A stretch of DNA of 64,000 nt from Nitrospirota bacterium (GCA_030645475.1 JAUSMA010000009.1:1-64000), one strand, 5' to 3'. Shown: positions 44,503 through 53,497, counted from the stretch's first letter. Notes: generated by a model from the sequence alone, not told the origin. Made by a program: numbers and translations.

Positions 44503-44982
44503 TCATTCTTCCGGCCAGTCTGTTTCACCTGGAGGAAGGAGTTTCCCTGCGGCTGCTCGGCGCGCTCTCCATTTGCTTTTCATCTCGTTTAGGGCTTCTG
44601 CTGTGATTGTATCAACTGTCATTGGGCCCATGAGTTGAAGCCAGTCCTTAATAAGAGCCTCTCGATTCTCTGACTTAGATAGCTCGACGAGGGTTTGAGT
44701 CAAACTTGTGAACGCTGGCAGGTCATGGAGAAAGGCGAAGCTCACTATGTCACGTGCGAACTCAGGACTAGAAGGCCAGCGGAGGCTGACTCCCCCATCT
44801 TTTCCGAGGACCACTACACACGTCGGCTTGAGGAGTTGGGCGAGACCTCCTGACTCTTCGGGATCGTGGAGGTGAAACTCAATAAGCCCTGCGATTTTAC
44901 CCGCGATCACATGGTCACTCGGAGGGGGGTTGATCTCTTCTTGTTTTGGGCTTTTACCTGTGAGCCATGACAGAAATCCCAT
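44503..44982 (-). CDS. Hypothetical protein beside HEPN gene
   Basis: A 159-residue soluble protein. The N-terminus MGFLSWLTGKSPKQEE is short and amphipathic. A central core has strands (TCVVVLGKDGGVSLRW) and helices (FARDIVSFAFLHDLPAFTSLTQTLVELS). The C-terminal helix is basic (EALNEMKSKWRARRAAAG). aggag 7 bases before ATG 44982 supports the start. No family is recognised. It lies about 110 bases upstream of the HEPN gene in the same direction; whether it is a partner or antitoxin is unknown. Confidence 0.62.
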   Translation of the reverse strand: MGFLSWLTGKSPKQEEINPPPSDHVIAGKIAGLIEFHLHDPEESGGLAQLLKPTCVVVLGKDGGVSLRWPSSPEFARDIVSFAFLHDLPAFTSLTQTLVELSKSENREALIKDWLQLMGPMTVDTITAEALNEMKSKWRARRAAAGKLLPPGETDWPEE

Positions 44983-45148
44983 CAGAATACTCCTAACCAG
45001 TAAGTCTGCTGCAGCTTACCCGTGCAGCATAGCAAGGCAGCCTCAGCAATCTGTTGCAGACAAGTCTACTGCAAAGTCCAATGCTTATCTACGGCGTGCC
45101 ATTACAGAATGAGTCCTTCCAGGCCCGCTCGTTATCCCTTTCTCGGAT

Positions 45149-45241
45149 GGGCGGCTTCCAGTGATCCTCCACTGCGCGCATGCAACGAGGGCCTTCTGAG
45201 GCCGCGCGTTGCGCGAGCACAGAGGATTGCTGGAGCCGCCC
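45149..45241. repeat. Long inverted repeat 1
   Basis: The left arm from 45149 (gggcggcttccagtgatcct) pairs imperfectly with the right arm ending at 45241 (aggattgctggagccgccc), with further pairing inside through gcgcgcatgcaacg and gcgttgcgcg. The loop is ggccttctgaggcc, itself a small hairpin. It lies in the 44983-45469 gap, where no gene is supported. Confidence 0.7.
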
Positions 45242-45292
45242 TTCCTCTTTCATTCCCATGTTTTCGAGTCTCTCTTCCACTTTCCCGCTCAG

Positions 45293-45389
45293 CAGGGTGG
45301 CCTGGAATGGTCCCTCACCGCGCGCATTGAACGAGCACTGTTTCATCGTGCGCGTTCAGCGAGCGAAAGGGACCATCCAGGCCGCCCTG
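45293..45389. repeat. Long inverted repeat 2
   Basis: The left arm (cagggtggcctgga, tggtccct, cgcattgaacgagcac) pairs with the right arm (gtgcgcgttcagcgagcg, agggacca, tccaggccgccctg) with few mismatches. It is similar in layout and partly in sequence to inverted repeat 1, so the two are tandem members of one element class. It ends just upstream of the moaC promoter. Confidence 0.72.
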
Positions 45390-45397
45390 CCCCTCTA

Positions 45398-45427
45398 TTG
45401 ACTGCCCTTTCCACCGGCCCCTATAAT
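45398..45427 (+). promoter_or_regulatory. Sigma-70 promoter of the moaC operon
   Basis: ttgact at 45398-45403 and a perfect tataat at 45422-45427 are spaced by 18 bases. Transcription would start near 45434, some 36 bases before the moaC ATG. The strong hexamers suggest steady expression. Confidence 0.7.
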
Positions 45428-45469
45428 CCCCGCCAGGATTGAGTCGTAACGCGCTGATTTAGCTAAAAG

Positions 45470-45964
45470 ATGGCAGAATTTACGCACTTCAACGAGTCAG
45501 GCCGGGCGCGGATGGTCGACGTCAGCGCCAAACACTCGACTGAGCGGGTCGCCACGGCTCAGGCTACCGTTTTCCTACTTCCAGAAACCCTTGAAAAGAT
45601 TCAACGAGGCAAGATCGCCAAGGGCGATGTCCTATCCGTGGCGCAGGTTGCCGGCGTGATGGGGGCCAAGCGGACCCCTGACCTCATCCCCATGTGCCAT
45701 CCATTGCTGATCACCAGCGTCGATATCTCCTTCAAAGAAGCATCCCAGCCGAACCAAGCAGGCCTCTGTGCCATCAGCATCTTCGCCACGGTGAAAACCA
45801 CGGGGCAAACAGGGGTCGAGATGGAAGCGATGACGGCGGCCACAGTGGCGGCCTTGACCATCTATGATATGTGCAAGGCGGTCGATCGCGGGATGAGTTT
45901 CAGTGACGTGTGCCTGCTTTCCAAATCAGGGGGAAAGTCCGGCACGTATACGAGGCCAGGCTGA
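45470..45964 (+). CDS. moaC: Cyclic pyranopterin monophosphate synthase MoaC
   Basis: Completes, with MoaA, the conversion of GTP to cyclic pyranopterin monophosphate for molybdenum cofactor. The 164 residues include VDVSAKHSTERVATAQA (17-33), the KRTPDLIPMCHPL active-site block (about 63-75), VKTTGQTGVEMEAMTAATVAALTIYDMCKA and the closing LLSKSGGKSG. It is the first gene of a moaC-moaDE-moaA set and lies just downstream of a good promoter. There is no strong ribosome binding site (gctaaaag). Mo cofactor would serve a molybdoenzyme elsewhere in the genome. Confidence 0.97.
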   Translation: MAEFTHFNESGRARMVDVSAKHSTERVATAQATVFLLPETLEKIQRGKIAKGDVLSVAQVAGVMGAKRTPDLIPMCHPLLITSVDISFKEASQPNQAGLCAISIFATVKTTGQTGVEMEAMTAATVAALTIYDMCKAVDRGMSFSDVCLLSKSGGKSGTYTRPG

Positions 45965-45970
45965 GCCATC

Positions 45971-46666
45971 ATGGTCACGATTAAGCTATTCGGTATGACG
46001 AAGCTGCTAGCAGGGAACCAAGGCTCTCTCTCTCTGGCCTTGGCGGATGGACGACGAGTGAAAGATTTGGTTGAGCTTCTCGATGGCGGGTATCCGCAGA
46101 TCGGGGAGTTGATTCATAAGAAGAAGGTCCTGGTGTCGGTCAATCAGGAGATTGCCCACGAGGAGACTGAAATCAAAGACGGCGACGAAATCGCATTGTT
46201 GCCGCCATTCGCAGGTGGGGCAGGCATGGAACCGATAGATGAGAACCAGCTCGTTCGGGTGCAGCGGGAGAACTTCTCCATCGATCGAGAGCTCGATCGG
46301 GTCAAGAGCCGATCGAAGCGGATCGGGGGGATCGCGACGTTTCTGGGGATTGCCCGGGATCGTTCCAAAGGGCGGGATGTCGATAGCATTACCTTCGAAC
46401 ATTACGAAGGGATGGCGGAGAAGAAGCTGCGCGAGATTCGCGAGCGGGGGCTGAAAGATTTCGACATCCTGGAGCTCCTGATCATTCACCGATATGGCGA
46501 GATCACGATCGGCGAAAATATCGTGTTGATCATTGCCGGTGCCGAGCATCGGGCCGAGGCGTTTCGTGCCTGCGAATGGGCGATCAGTGAATTGAAACAG
46601 ATTACTCCGATCTGGAAGCTTGAACATACGCCGGAAGGCGAAGTCTGGGTTGAGGAACATCCGTAG
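45971..46666 (+). CDS. Fused molybdopterin synthase small and large subunits (MoaD-MoaE)
   Basis: 231 residues. Residues 1-83 are the ubiquitin-like MoaD domain, ending in ALLPPFAGG (Gly82-Gly83). Residues about 89-231 are MoaE: GGIATFLGIARDRSKG, FEHYEGMAEKKL, HRYGEITIGENIVL, RAEAFRACEWAISELKQITPIWKLE (Lys216). In usual MoaD the second Gly is the free C-terminus that carries sulfur. Here it is internal, so processing after Gly83 or an unusual mechanism is needed; a mycobacterial fusion (MoaX) is known to be cut. It starts 6 bases after moaC. Confidence 0.92.
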   Translation: MVTIKLFGMTKLLAGNQGSLSLALADGRRVKDLVELLDGGYPQIGELIHKKKVLVSVNQEIAHEETEIKDGDEIALLPPFAGGAGMEPIDENQLVRVQRENFSIDRELDRVKSRSKRIGGIATFLGIARDRSKGRDVDSITFEHYEGMAEKKLREIRERGLKDFDILELLIIHRYGEITIGENIVLIIAGAEHRAEAFRACEWAISELKQITPIWKLEHTPEGEVWVEEHP

Positions 46667-46692
46667 CCGTGACGAGTGATGTGTGATCTGTG

Positions 46693-47778
46693 ATGGGTGA
46701 CGAATCGAATATGACGATGCCGACGCCTGACGATGCCTCTCATTTTGTCGCTGCCGATACGTACGGTCGGCCGCTCCGTAGTTTGCGGCTATCCGTCACG
46801 GATCGCTGTAACCTCCGCTGCAAGTATTGCATGCCGGAAGAGGACTATGTCTGGCTGCCGCGCGAGGATGTGCTGACCCACGAGGAAATGGCGACGCTGA
46901 CGGGTTATTTTACCGACCTCGGCGTGGATCGCGTGCGGCTGACCGGGGGAGAGCCGCTGCTGCGGCGTGATTTGCCCCGGCTGATTCGTCTCTTAGTCCA
47001 GAACCGGCGGGTGATGGATATTGCGTTGACGACGAACGGCATTCTGCTGGCGGACCAGGCTGAAGCATTGTTTGACGCAGGGCTGCACCGCGTGACGGTC
47101 AGCCTCGATACGCTCAGGCCGGAACGGTTTCGTCAGCTGACCCGCCGCGATGAGTATGCGCGCGTCATGGAAGGGATTGAGTCCGTGGCGCGCGCGGGCT
47201 TCACCGGGCTGAAGCTCGATACGGTCGCGATTCGAGGTTTCAACGACGATGAGTTGGTCGCGCTGATCGAGTTCGGCAAGCGCGTGCAGGCGGAAGTGCG
47301 GTTCATCGAATATATGGACGTCGGCGGGGCGAATGAATGGTCGCAACAGAAAGTGTTGTCCCGCGCTGCGATGCTCGCGTTGCTGACGGCGCATTATGGG
47401 ACGATCGAGCCGATGCCGGAGCGGGGGGCTGCGCCGGCGCAGCGGTTTCAGTTGCCGGATGGCGCAACCTTCGGGATCATCCCGTCGACGACCACGCCGT
47501 TTTGTGCGACCTGCGATCGCAGCCGGGTCACCGCCGACGGCATGTGGTACCGCTGTCTATACGCGACGGCGGGAACGGATTTGCGGAAGCCGCTCCGCGT
47601 TGGGGCGTCCGCAGATGAGATGCGAGCGGTGATTCGTGCCGGCTGGGAAGGCCGCCGCGACCGGGGCGCAGAGGACCGCAAGGCGCTGGAGCGGGATGGG
47701 TTGCGTGTCGGGGGGCTCATTGGTATTGAGAAGCTCCGCGAAGATCCCCATCTTGAAATGCATGCCCGCGGCGGTTGA
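46693..47778 (+). CDS. moaA: GTP 3',8-cyclase MoaA (radical SAM)
   Basis: The first step of molybdenum cofactor synthesis. The radical-SAM cluster motif CNLRCKYC is near residue 37. The second [4Fe-4S] cluster is bound by CATCDRSRVTADGMWYRC (about 271-288), and the protein ends in GG, which is needed for catalysis in known MoaA. The N-terminus is uncertain: GTG 46690, ATG 46693 and ATG 46711 are all possible, and the preceding bases are a low-complexity run of gtga-like words. It follows the moaDE fusion by 26 bases. Confidence 0.95.
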   Translation: MGDESNMTMPTPDDASHFVAADTYGRPLRSLRLSVTDRCNLRCKYCMPEEDYVWLPREDVLTHEEMATLTGYFTDLGVDRVRLTGGEPLLRRDLPRLIRLLVQNRRVMDIALTTNGILLADQAEALFDAGLHRVTVSLDTLRPERFRQLTRRDEYARVMEGIESVARAGFTGLKLDTVAIRGFNDDELVALIEFGKRVQAEVRFIEYMDVGGANEWSQQKVLSRAAMLALLTAHYGTIEPMPERGAAPAQRFQLPDGATFGIIPSTTTPFCATCDRSRVTADGMWYRCLYATAGTDLRKPLRVGASADEMRAVIRAGWEGRRDRGAEDRKALERDGLRVGGLIGIEKLREDPHLEMHARGG

Positions 47779-47831
47779 CGTCCCACCTGGCTGCCGACCT
47801 AAGCCACAAGAGCAGACCTTGTCGATGGTTC

Positions 47832-48539
47832 ATGCTGGATACTGAATTCCTCACAATCTTAGGACTCGGGTTTGTACTGGGGCTTCGTCATGCCTTGGAC
47901 TCAGACCATTTAGCGGCTGTCTCTACGGTGCTGGCGCAGCGGCCCTCGTTGCGCGCGTCCGGCATGATTGGATTCAGCTGGGGGCTAGGCCATACGGTGG
48001 TCTTGTTACTGGTCGGGGCAGTCGTGTTGGTGCTTCGCATGCCGATTCCTGAACCTGTCGCCGAAGCGGCCGAGTTCGGCGTCGGTGCGATGCTCGTGCT
48101 GCTCGGCGGCATGCTCGGGATGCGGTTGGTTCGGGAGCGCTGGCATGTGCATACACACGACCATGACGGTGCGCCGCATGTGCATTTGCATAGTCATGCA
48201 TTGGTCGAGGATCACGGGCATGGACATTGGTGGCGCGACTCCGTTCGGCCATTCTGTATCGGCATGGCCCATGGTCTCGCCGGGTCGGCAGCATTGTTGC
48301 TGATCGTGCTGTCGTCCGCCCGGTCGGTGCCGGAAGGGCTCATCTATATTGCGGTATTCGGGGTTGGTTCGATCCTGGGTATGATGTTGGTCGGGATCGT
48401 CGTGAGCCTTCCTGTGTTGTGGTCGCTGAACCTCGGACGTCCCGTATTTCTCGCGGTGCAGGGGCTGGCGAGTCTTGGGAGTGTGGCCGTTGGACTCGCC
48501 CTGATGTTCCAGATCGCCTTCGGCGGTCAACGCTTCTGA
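47832..48539 (+). CDS. Nickel/cobalt transporter, NiCoT-like
   Basis: A 235-residue inner-membrane permease with about six membrane segments. The NiCoT signature HxxxxDH is visible as RHALDSDHLAAVST (about 18-31), and a second GLGHTVVLL block follows. A loop of some 30 residues is packed with His (VHTHDHDG, HVHLHSH, DHGHGH), probably a metal-collecting segment. It should import Ni2+ or Co2+; cobalt would serve B12 for NrdJ, nickel a hydrogenase or urease not seen here. ATG 47832 gives the first membrane helix; the frame opens at 47775. Confidence 0.85.
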   Translation: MLDTEFLTILGLGFVLGLRHALDSDHLAAVSTVLAQRPSLRASGMIGFSWGLGHTVVLLLVGAVVLVLRMPIPEPVAEAAEFGVGAMLVLLGGMLGMRLVRERWHVHTHDHDGAPHVHLHSHALVEDHGHGHWWRDSVRPFCIGMAHGLAGSAALLLIVLSSARSVPEGLIYIAVFGVGSILGMMLVGIVVSLPVLWSLNLGRPVFLAVQGLASLGSVAVGLALMFQIAFGGQRF

Positions 48540-48647
48540 CTCCCGCGTCGTCACGGTCATCGATGGGAAATCTACGTGCGTCATATGGGCGGCTATGGTA
48601 TTCTGCCGTCCTCTTCGTGCGTCGTTGGTATATTGTAAGTGAGACGA

Positions 48648-48721
48648 GCGAGACTGGCGGGAAAAGCGCGACTCGCAACGATGACACTTCCGACCTGTCC
48701 CGCTTTTCGCGCAAGTCTCGC
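48648..48721. repeat. Inverted repeat upstream of accD
   Basis: gcgagact (48648-48655) pairs with agtctcgc (48714-48721). Inside it, gcgggaaaagcgcga (48657-48671) pairs with tcccgcttttcgcgc (48698-48712) with two mismatches. The loop is 26 bases. It lies 40 bases before the accD start and may be in its leader. Confidence 0.6.
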
Positions 48722-48761
48722 GCGAATAACGAGTCCCGCTTGCGACTAAGAGGAGCGCGTT

Positions 48762-49598
48762 ATGGCCTGGTTTAAAAAACAGAAAACGACTGAGGCTGAA
48801 GCCCCGAAACGATCCAAGCTTTCGGAGGGCATGTGGCTCAAGTGCAATCATTGCCGGGAGATCGTCTATCGTAAAGAGGTCGAACGGAACAATAAGGTCT
48901 GCCCGAAGTGTGATTACCATTTTCCCATCTCCGTCTTGGAGCGCATTGCACTCTTGGTCGACTTCGGCACGTTCAAGGAATGGGATGCGGAACTCGGTCC
49001 CCTGGACCCCCTGAGCTTTCACGACACGAAGTCGTACAAGGATCGGGTGAAGGCGCACCAGGAGAAGACCGGCCGCAAAGATGCCATGGTGATCGGCGAG
49101 GGGATGATGAACGGCCGCCGGGTGGTGCTCTGTGTATTCGACTTCAGTTTTATGGGCGGCAGCATGGGGTCGGTGGTCGGTGAAAAAATTTGCCGCGCGA
49201 TCGATCGCGCGCTGGAGACCCGGTTGCCGGTGATCTTGGTCACTACCTCCGGAGGCGCCAGGATGCAAGAGGGGATTCTCTCCCTGATGCAGATGGCCAA
49301 GACCTCTGCCGCGGTTGCCAAACTGGGCGAGGCGAAACTGCCATTTATTTGTTTGTTAGCCGATCCCACGTTCGGAGGTGTCACCGCGAGCGTCGCCATG
49401 TTGGGCGATGTGATTCTCGCCGAACCGAAAGCGCTGATCGGCTTTGCCGGGCCCCGCGTCATCGAGCAGACTATCAAACAGCAGCTGCCGGATCAGTTTC
49501 AGCGCGCAGAGTTTCTGCTCGAGCATGGCATGATCGATATGATCGTGGAGCGCAAGCAACTGAAAGAAACCTTAAGTACGCTCGTGGCCCACTTTTAA
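48762..49598 (+). CDS. accD: Acetyl-CoA carboxylase carboxyltransferase, beta subunit
   Basis: Transfers the carboxyl group from biotin to acetyl-CoA to make malonyl-CoA, with AccA. The 278 residues include the N-terminal Cys4 zinc ribbon (Cys28, 31, 47, 50: KCNHC and VCPKC). The crotonase-fold core follows, with [21 protein letters not shown] and [14 protein letters not shown] for oxyanion binding. gaggag precedes the ATG. The order accD-folC is widespread. A strong inverted repeat lies in its leader. Confidence 0.97.
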   Translation: MAWFKKQKTTEAEAPKRSKLSEGMWLKCNHCREIVYRKEVERNNKVCPKCDYHFPISVLERIALLVDFGTFKEWDAELGPLDPLSFHDTKSYKDRVKAHQEKTGRKDAMVIGEGMMNGRRVVLCVFDFSFMGGSMGSVVGEKICRAIDRALETRLPVILVTTSGGARMQEGILSLMQMAKTSAAVAKLGEAKLPFICLLADPTFGGVTASVAMLGDVILAEPKALIGFAGPRVIEQTIKQQLPDQFQRAEFLLEHGMIDMIVERKQLKETLSTLVAHF

Positions 49599-49653
49599 GC
49601 CTGGTTGCCCTATGACGCATCCGGGCTAACCTCCCATCCTGCCTGATCACACC

Positions 49654-50949
49654 ATGACCTATTTGTCTGCCGTGACTTTTCTCTATCGCCTGCAAAAGCA
49701 TGGCATCAAATTGGGTCTCGATACAATGACGGCGCTGATGGGGCGACTCGGGATGCCGCAGACCACGTATCGCACACTGCATATCGCCGGGACGAACGGA
49801 AAGGGCTCCACCGCGGCTATGACTGCCGCGATATTGCAGGCGGCAGGGTATCGAGTGGGGCTCTATACCTCGCCCCATCTCGTGGAGTTTCGAGAGCGGA
49901 TTCGTGTGAATGGCGAGATGATTGCGGAGTCGCAGGTGACACAATTGACCGAACAACTTCAGTCGGTCTGCCAACCGGACCTGTCGCCGACCTTCTTCGA
50001 ATATACGACGGCGATGGCATTTCAGCACTTCGCCGACTCAGGAGTCGACGTGGCGGTGTTGGAAGTCGGGCTTGGCGGGCGCTTCGATGCCACCAATGTC
50101 GTGACACCCTTGGCTTGTGCGGTGACGACGATTGCCCTCGATCATCAGGAATATCTGGGGACGACCGTCTCGGCGATCGCGTTCGAGAAGGCCGGCATTA
50201 TCAAACAGGGGGTGCCGGTGGTGCTGGGGCGGCTCGATGATGAGGCCAGGCGCACGATCGAGCAGGTGGCTATAGAACGGCAGGCCCCGGTCTTTCGCCT
50301 GCAAGAGGATTTTCGTACAGAGGGGGAGGGACCCGAGGACTTTTCCTATCGCGGCATGGGTCTGCACTATGACGGATTGGCCTGTGTCTTGGAGGGGCGG
50401 CATCAACTGGATAACGCGGCCTGTGCGTTGGCGCTCTTGGAAGCGGCAGCCCCTCAGGGGATCGCGGTCACGGCTGAAGCGGTGCGAGCTGGCTTGCGCG
50501 CGGTCGACTGGGCCGGGCGATTGGAAGTGGTCGATCACGATCCGACGATCCTGCTGGATGGCGCACATAATCCCGCTGCCGCCAGGGTCTTGGCTCACTA
50601 CCTCACCCAGTCTGCCCGATCTCATCCGTCCCGCCCCGTCGTCCTGGTCCTTGCCATGATGCGAGATAAGGACCATCGAGGGTTTGTCGAGCCGCTCAAG
50701 GGCCTGGTGGATGAAGTCGTGTTGACACAGGCGGATCTTCCTCGTTCATTCACCGCGCAGGAACTCAGCGCTTCGCTCGACGGTGTGCTGCCGCATTCGC
50801 ATGTCATGTCCTCGCTCGGTGATGCGATGGTCTTGGCCAGACAGCTGGCCACACCGGAGGGGCTGGTCTGCGTCACGGGCTCGCTCATGCTGGTGGGCGA
50901 GTGCAAGGCCTGGCTCCGTGGCTGTGGGCTGTCGCCGCTTCGGGGCTGA
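49654..50949 (+). CDS. folC: Folylpolyglutamate synthase / dihydrofolate synthase
   Basis: Adds glutamate to dihydropteroate and to folates. The 431-residue Mur-ligase fold has P-loop AGTNGKGST (48-56), YTSPHLVEFRERIRVNGE (about 70-87), EVGLGGRFDATNVV (about 136-149), DHQEYLG and the C-terminal LDGAHNPAAARVL (near 301). It completes the folate pathway for which a FolB domain lies at 41995-42951. It follows accD by 55 bases and its stop is one base before the lptD ATG. Confidence 0.95.
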   Translation: MTYLSAVTFLYRLQKHGIKLGLDTMTALMGRLGMPQTTYRTLHIAGTNGKGSTAAMTAAILQAAGYRVGLYTSPHLVEFRERIRVNGEMIAESQVTQLTEQLQSVCQPDLSPTFFEYTTAMAFQHFADSGVDVAVLEVGLGGRFDATNVVTPLACAVTTIALDHQEYLGTTVSAIAFEKAGIIKQGVPVVLGRLDDEARRTIEQVAIERQAPVFRLQEDFRTEGEGPEDFSYRGMGLHYDGLACVLEGRHQLDNAACALALLEAAAPQGIAVTAEAVRAGLRAVDWAGRLEVVDHDPTILLDGAHNPAAARVLAHYLTQSARSHPSRPVVLVLAMMRDKDHRGFVEPLKGLVDEVVLTQADLPRSFTAQELSASLDGVLPHSHVMSSLGDAMVLARQLATPEGLVCVTGSLMLVGECKAWLRGCGLSPLRG

Positions 50950-50950
50950 T

Positions 50951-53416
50951 ATGACAGGTATGGTGATGCGGTTATCCAGGTGTCTGGCCGGTTGGTTGTT
51001 GGTGGGGCTGTTGTTTCCGCTCGGCGGGCATGCCGTGGGGAACCAGGCTGCGTCTGTGCCGGCGGCGACATCGTCCGGTGCGCTCCCGCTCGATATCACT
51101 GCCGAACGCATCGATTATCTCCAAGAACAAGAGACGTACGAAGCCAATGGTTCGGTGGTGGTCAATCAGGGCGCCATGCGTCTCACGGCCGATCACATGA
51201 CCATTCATGCCTTGCCTGGCGTGGTGATTGCCACGGGCCATGTCCGACTCGTCGATCCCAAAGCCGATCTCGCGACCGAACGGTTGGAACTCAACGTGAA
51301 TACCGAGGCGGGGGTGATCACGCATGGACGGGTCTATCTGAAAGCCTCGAATACCTCGGTCGAGGGTCGACTCATGCAGCGGTTTTCAGAGGACCATTAT
51401 CGGGTGAAAGAGGGCCGGTTTACGAACTGCGATGCGCAGGAAGGGGAGACGCCGGCCTGGCGGTTTGAGTTTAAAGATCTCGATCTGAATGCCGGCGATC
51501 ACGTGGGATTTGCCGGCGGGTGGCTCTGTGTGAACGATGTCCCGGTGATTCCGATTCCCACGATGACCTATCCGCTCTCCAGTCGACGGAGCGGGTTTCT
51601 CATTCCGAATGTCGGGTACGACAATCGATTTGGGACGCACCTCCAGGAAAGTTTTTATTGGGCCATCAATCCTAGCCAGGATCTGACGATCTCTCCTTCG
51701 TATTACAGCAGTCTCGGCTACGGAAGCGATTTCGAGTATCGTTATGCCCTGGACCAGAAATCGAAGGGGCAATGGTTCGTCAGTTTTCTGCAGCAGACGA
51801 AATTGCCGAATGTGTCAGGCGTCACCGACACCGGGAGCAGCGCGTCCCAGTCCCGCGCGCTCATCGCCGGGACCCATACCCAGCAGTTCACGCCGGATTT
51901 GTTGTTGCGCGCCCAGATAAGCTTTGTGACCGATCCAAACTATCTGCAGCAGCTCAGTAACTCAGGCGCCCAGCGGGCGCTCCCAAGCAGTGAAAATAAT
52001 ATCTTAGCCACACAGCGGCTGCCCTATGGGAACCTCTACTTCCTCGGTCAATACCTGCAGCCTCTCCAGGCGGGAGGTAAGGATACGTTCCAGCGGTTGC
52101 CGGAAACCGGCTATAGCCTTCCCAACCTGTCGCTCTTCAACTCGCCGCTGCTCCTTGGGTTGGACAGCAATTATGTGAACTTTTATCGCGAACAGGGCTT
52201 TACGCTCAATCGGGTGGATGTGATGCCTGGTCTCACCACCGATGTCATCGACCTGGGGCACATTATCGGTCTGACGCCGCAAGCGAAGGTCCGGGAGGTC
52301 TATTACACCCGAGGCGTCGAATCGAGCAATAGTCAGCATCGGGAGACGTTGTGGGCGAGCCTTGACGCGACCTCGAAGCTCAGCCGACGATTCGGTGTCG
52401 GAGACGGTGGCTCGTTCTTGCATACGCTCGAGCCGAGCGTGGTCTATGAGTATGTGCCTCCCACGGATCAGTCGAAGATTACGCAGATTGATCAGGTGGA
52501 CGATCTGCCGAAGAAGAATTTGCTGACCTATGCCATCCGCAGCCGGTTGCTGGAGCAAGAGGGCGGCAGCAGTTTCAACTGGCTGGATTTTACGATGGCG
52601 CAGAGTTATCACGTGGGTGCGACGCAAACGAGAGCGCGCGATTTTACTCCGGGGGCTTCTCCGCAGCTCGGGTCGATTACGCAACCGCTGCAGCCGGCAA
52701 CGGTGGCCATTGACGGCAAGAAACTGTCCGACCTCTGGATGCGCGCCGTGATCGGCAATACGACGCCTCAGTTCACGCCGGCTCAGCTGGCTGGCACGGC
52801 GTTCGGTCGTGGCGCCGGGGTTGTCCCCGGTCAGCAGCCGGCCATCAATCAGTATCTCACCATCGATGCCTTTTTCGATCCCTACCGATCCACGATGAGT
52901 CAATTCAATACTGACCTTCGGGTGCAACAGTCGAACTACTGGTACCTGGAAGTCGGACAACGATTTTCTCGCGATGGGAACCGCGTCCGCCGCGGCGATG
53001 TCTGGAACCCCGTTTCGTTCAATGAGGTCTATGCGCCGACCGAAGAAATTCAGTTTGTCACGGCAGGCGGAGGGTTTCGGACACCCTGGGGCTGGACCAT
53101 CGGCGCCAAGGGTTATTACGATGTGAAGAACGGCAAGAGCCCGGAGTACGATGTCGTGGCCCTCTATCAGAATCCCTGCAAGTGTTGGTCTCTAGGCCTG
53201 TACTATTTACAGTTCCCAGACCGGGCTCAGTACAATTTCATGCTGAGCCTGACTGGTATTGGTTGGACGGAAAACTTCGGTACGGCGGTGCTCCGAAGTA
53301 TACTCAGTCCTCTGCTGATCGGAGAGAAAGGTCTGCCCTGGGCTGCACCGGGCGGGCCATATGGAAGGGCACAGTCGGTTCTGCCCCAGACAGGGATGGG
53401 AGGGATAGCCCGGTGA
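50951..53416 (+). CDS. lptD: LPS-assembly outer-membrane protein LptD
   Basis: Inserts LPS into the outer leaflet of the outer membrane. The 821 residues carry a signal peptide (RLSRCLAGWLLVGLLFPLGGHA). The OstA/LptA-like jellyroll comes next (about 50-175: ITAERIDYLQEQETYEANGSVVV, ADHMTIHALPG), then the barrel with FLIPNVGYDNRFG and repeated aromatic-ended strands. Two Cys pairs are possible for the disulfides. ATG 50951 lies one base after the folC stop; the frame is open far upstream inside folC, which is not real coding. It shows a diderm, LPS-type envelope. Confidence 0.94.
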   Translation: MTGMVMRLSRCLAGWLLVGLLFPLGGHAVGNQAASVPAATSSGALPLDITAERIDYLQEQETYEANGSVVVNQGAMRLTADHMTIHALPGVVIATGHVRLVDPKADLATERLELNVNTEAGVITHGRVYLKASNTSVEGRLMQRFSEDHYRVKEGRFTNCDAQEGETPAWRFEFKDLDLNAGDHVGFAGGWLCVNDVPVIPIPTMTYPLSSRRSGFLIPNVGYDNRFGTHLQESFYWAINPSQDLTISPSYYSSLGYGSDFEYRYALDQKSKGQWFVSFLQQTKLPNVSGVTDTGSSASQSRALIAGTHTQQFTPDLLLRAQISFVTDPNYLQQLSNSGAQRALPSSENNILATQRLPYGNLYFLGQYLQPLQAGGKDTFQRLPETGYSLPNLSLFNSPLLLGLDSNYVNFYREQGFTLNRVDVMPGLTTDVIDLGHIIGLTPQAKVREVYYTRGVESSNSQHRETLWASLDATSKLSRRFGVGDGGSFLHTLEPSVVYEYVPPTDQSKITQIDQVDDLPKKNLLTYAIRSRLLEQEGGSSFNWLDFTMAQSYHVGATQTRARDFTPGASPQLGSITQPLQPATVAIDGKKLSDLWMRAVIGNTTPQFTPAQLAGTAFGRGAGVVPGQQPAINQYLTIDAFFDPYRSTMSQFNTDLRVQQSNYWYLEVGQRFSRDGNRVRRGDVWNPVSFNEVYAPTEEIQFVTAGGGFRTPWGWTIGAKGYYDVKNGKSPEYDVVALYQNPCKCWSLGLYYLQFPDRAQYNFMLSLTGIGWTENFGTAVLRSILSPLLIGEKGLPWAAPGGPYGRAQSVLPQTGMGGIAR

Positions 53417-53469
53417 GTCGATCATGTCGTGGAGCGGCGCGGGTCACGTCGCGCATCGGCTCGATGGAT

Positions 53470-53497
53470 TTGACTCCCCGAAGAGGGCTGGTATACG
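53470..53497 (+). promoter_or_regulatory. Likely sigma-70 promoter of trxA
   Basis: ttgact at 53470-53475 and tatacg at 53492-53497 are spaced by 16 bases. The start of transcription would be near 53504, about 47 bases before the thioredoxin GTG. Confidence 0.5.

Noticed and set aside
48006..49268. 420-residue minus-strand frame
   Set aside because: It is antisense to the Ni/Co transporter and accD, both clearly real; its sequence is rich in His, Arg and Gln, as expected of a shadow frame.
50038..50676. 212-residue minus-strand frame within folC
   Set aside because: Shadow of folC; the composition is typical of antisense translation.
52004..52960. 318-residue minus-strand frame inside lptD
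   Set aside because: Antisense to a well-supported outer-membrane protein; low-complexity Arg/Leu composition and no motif.
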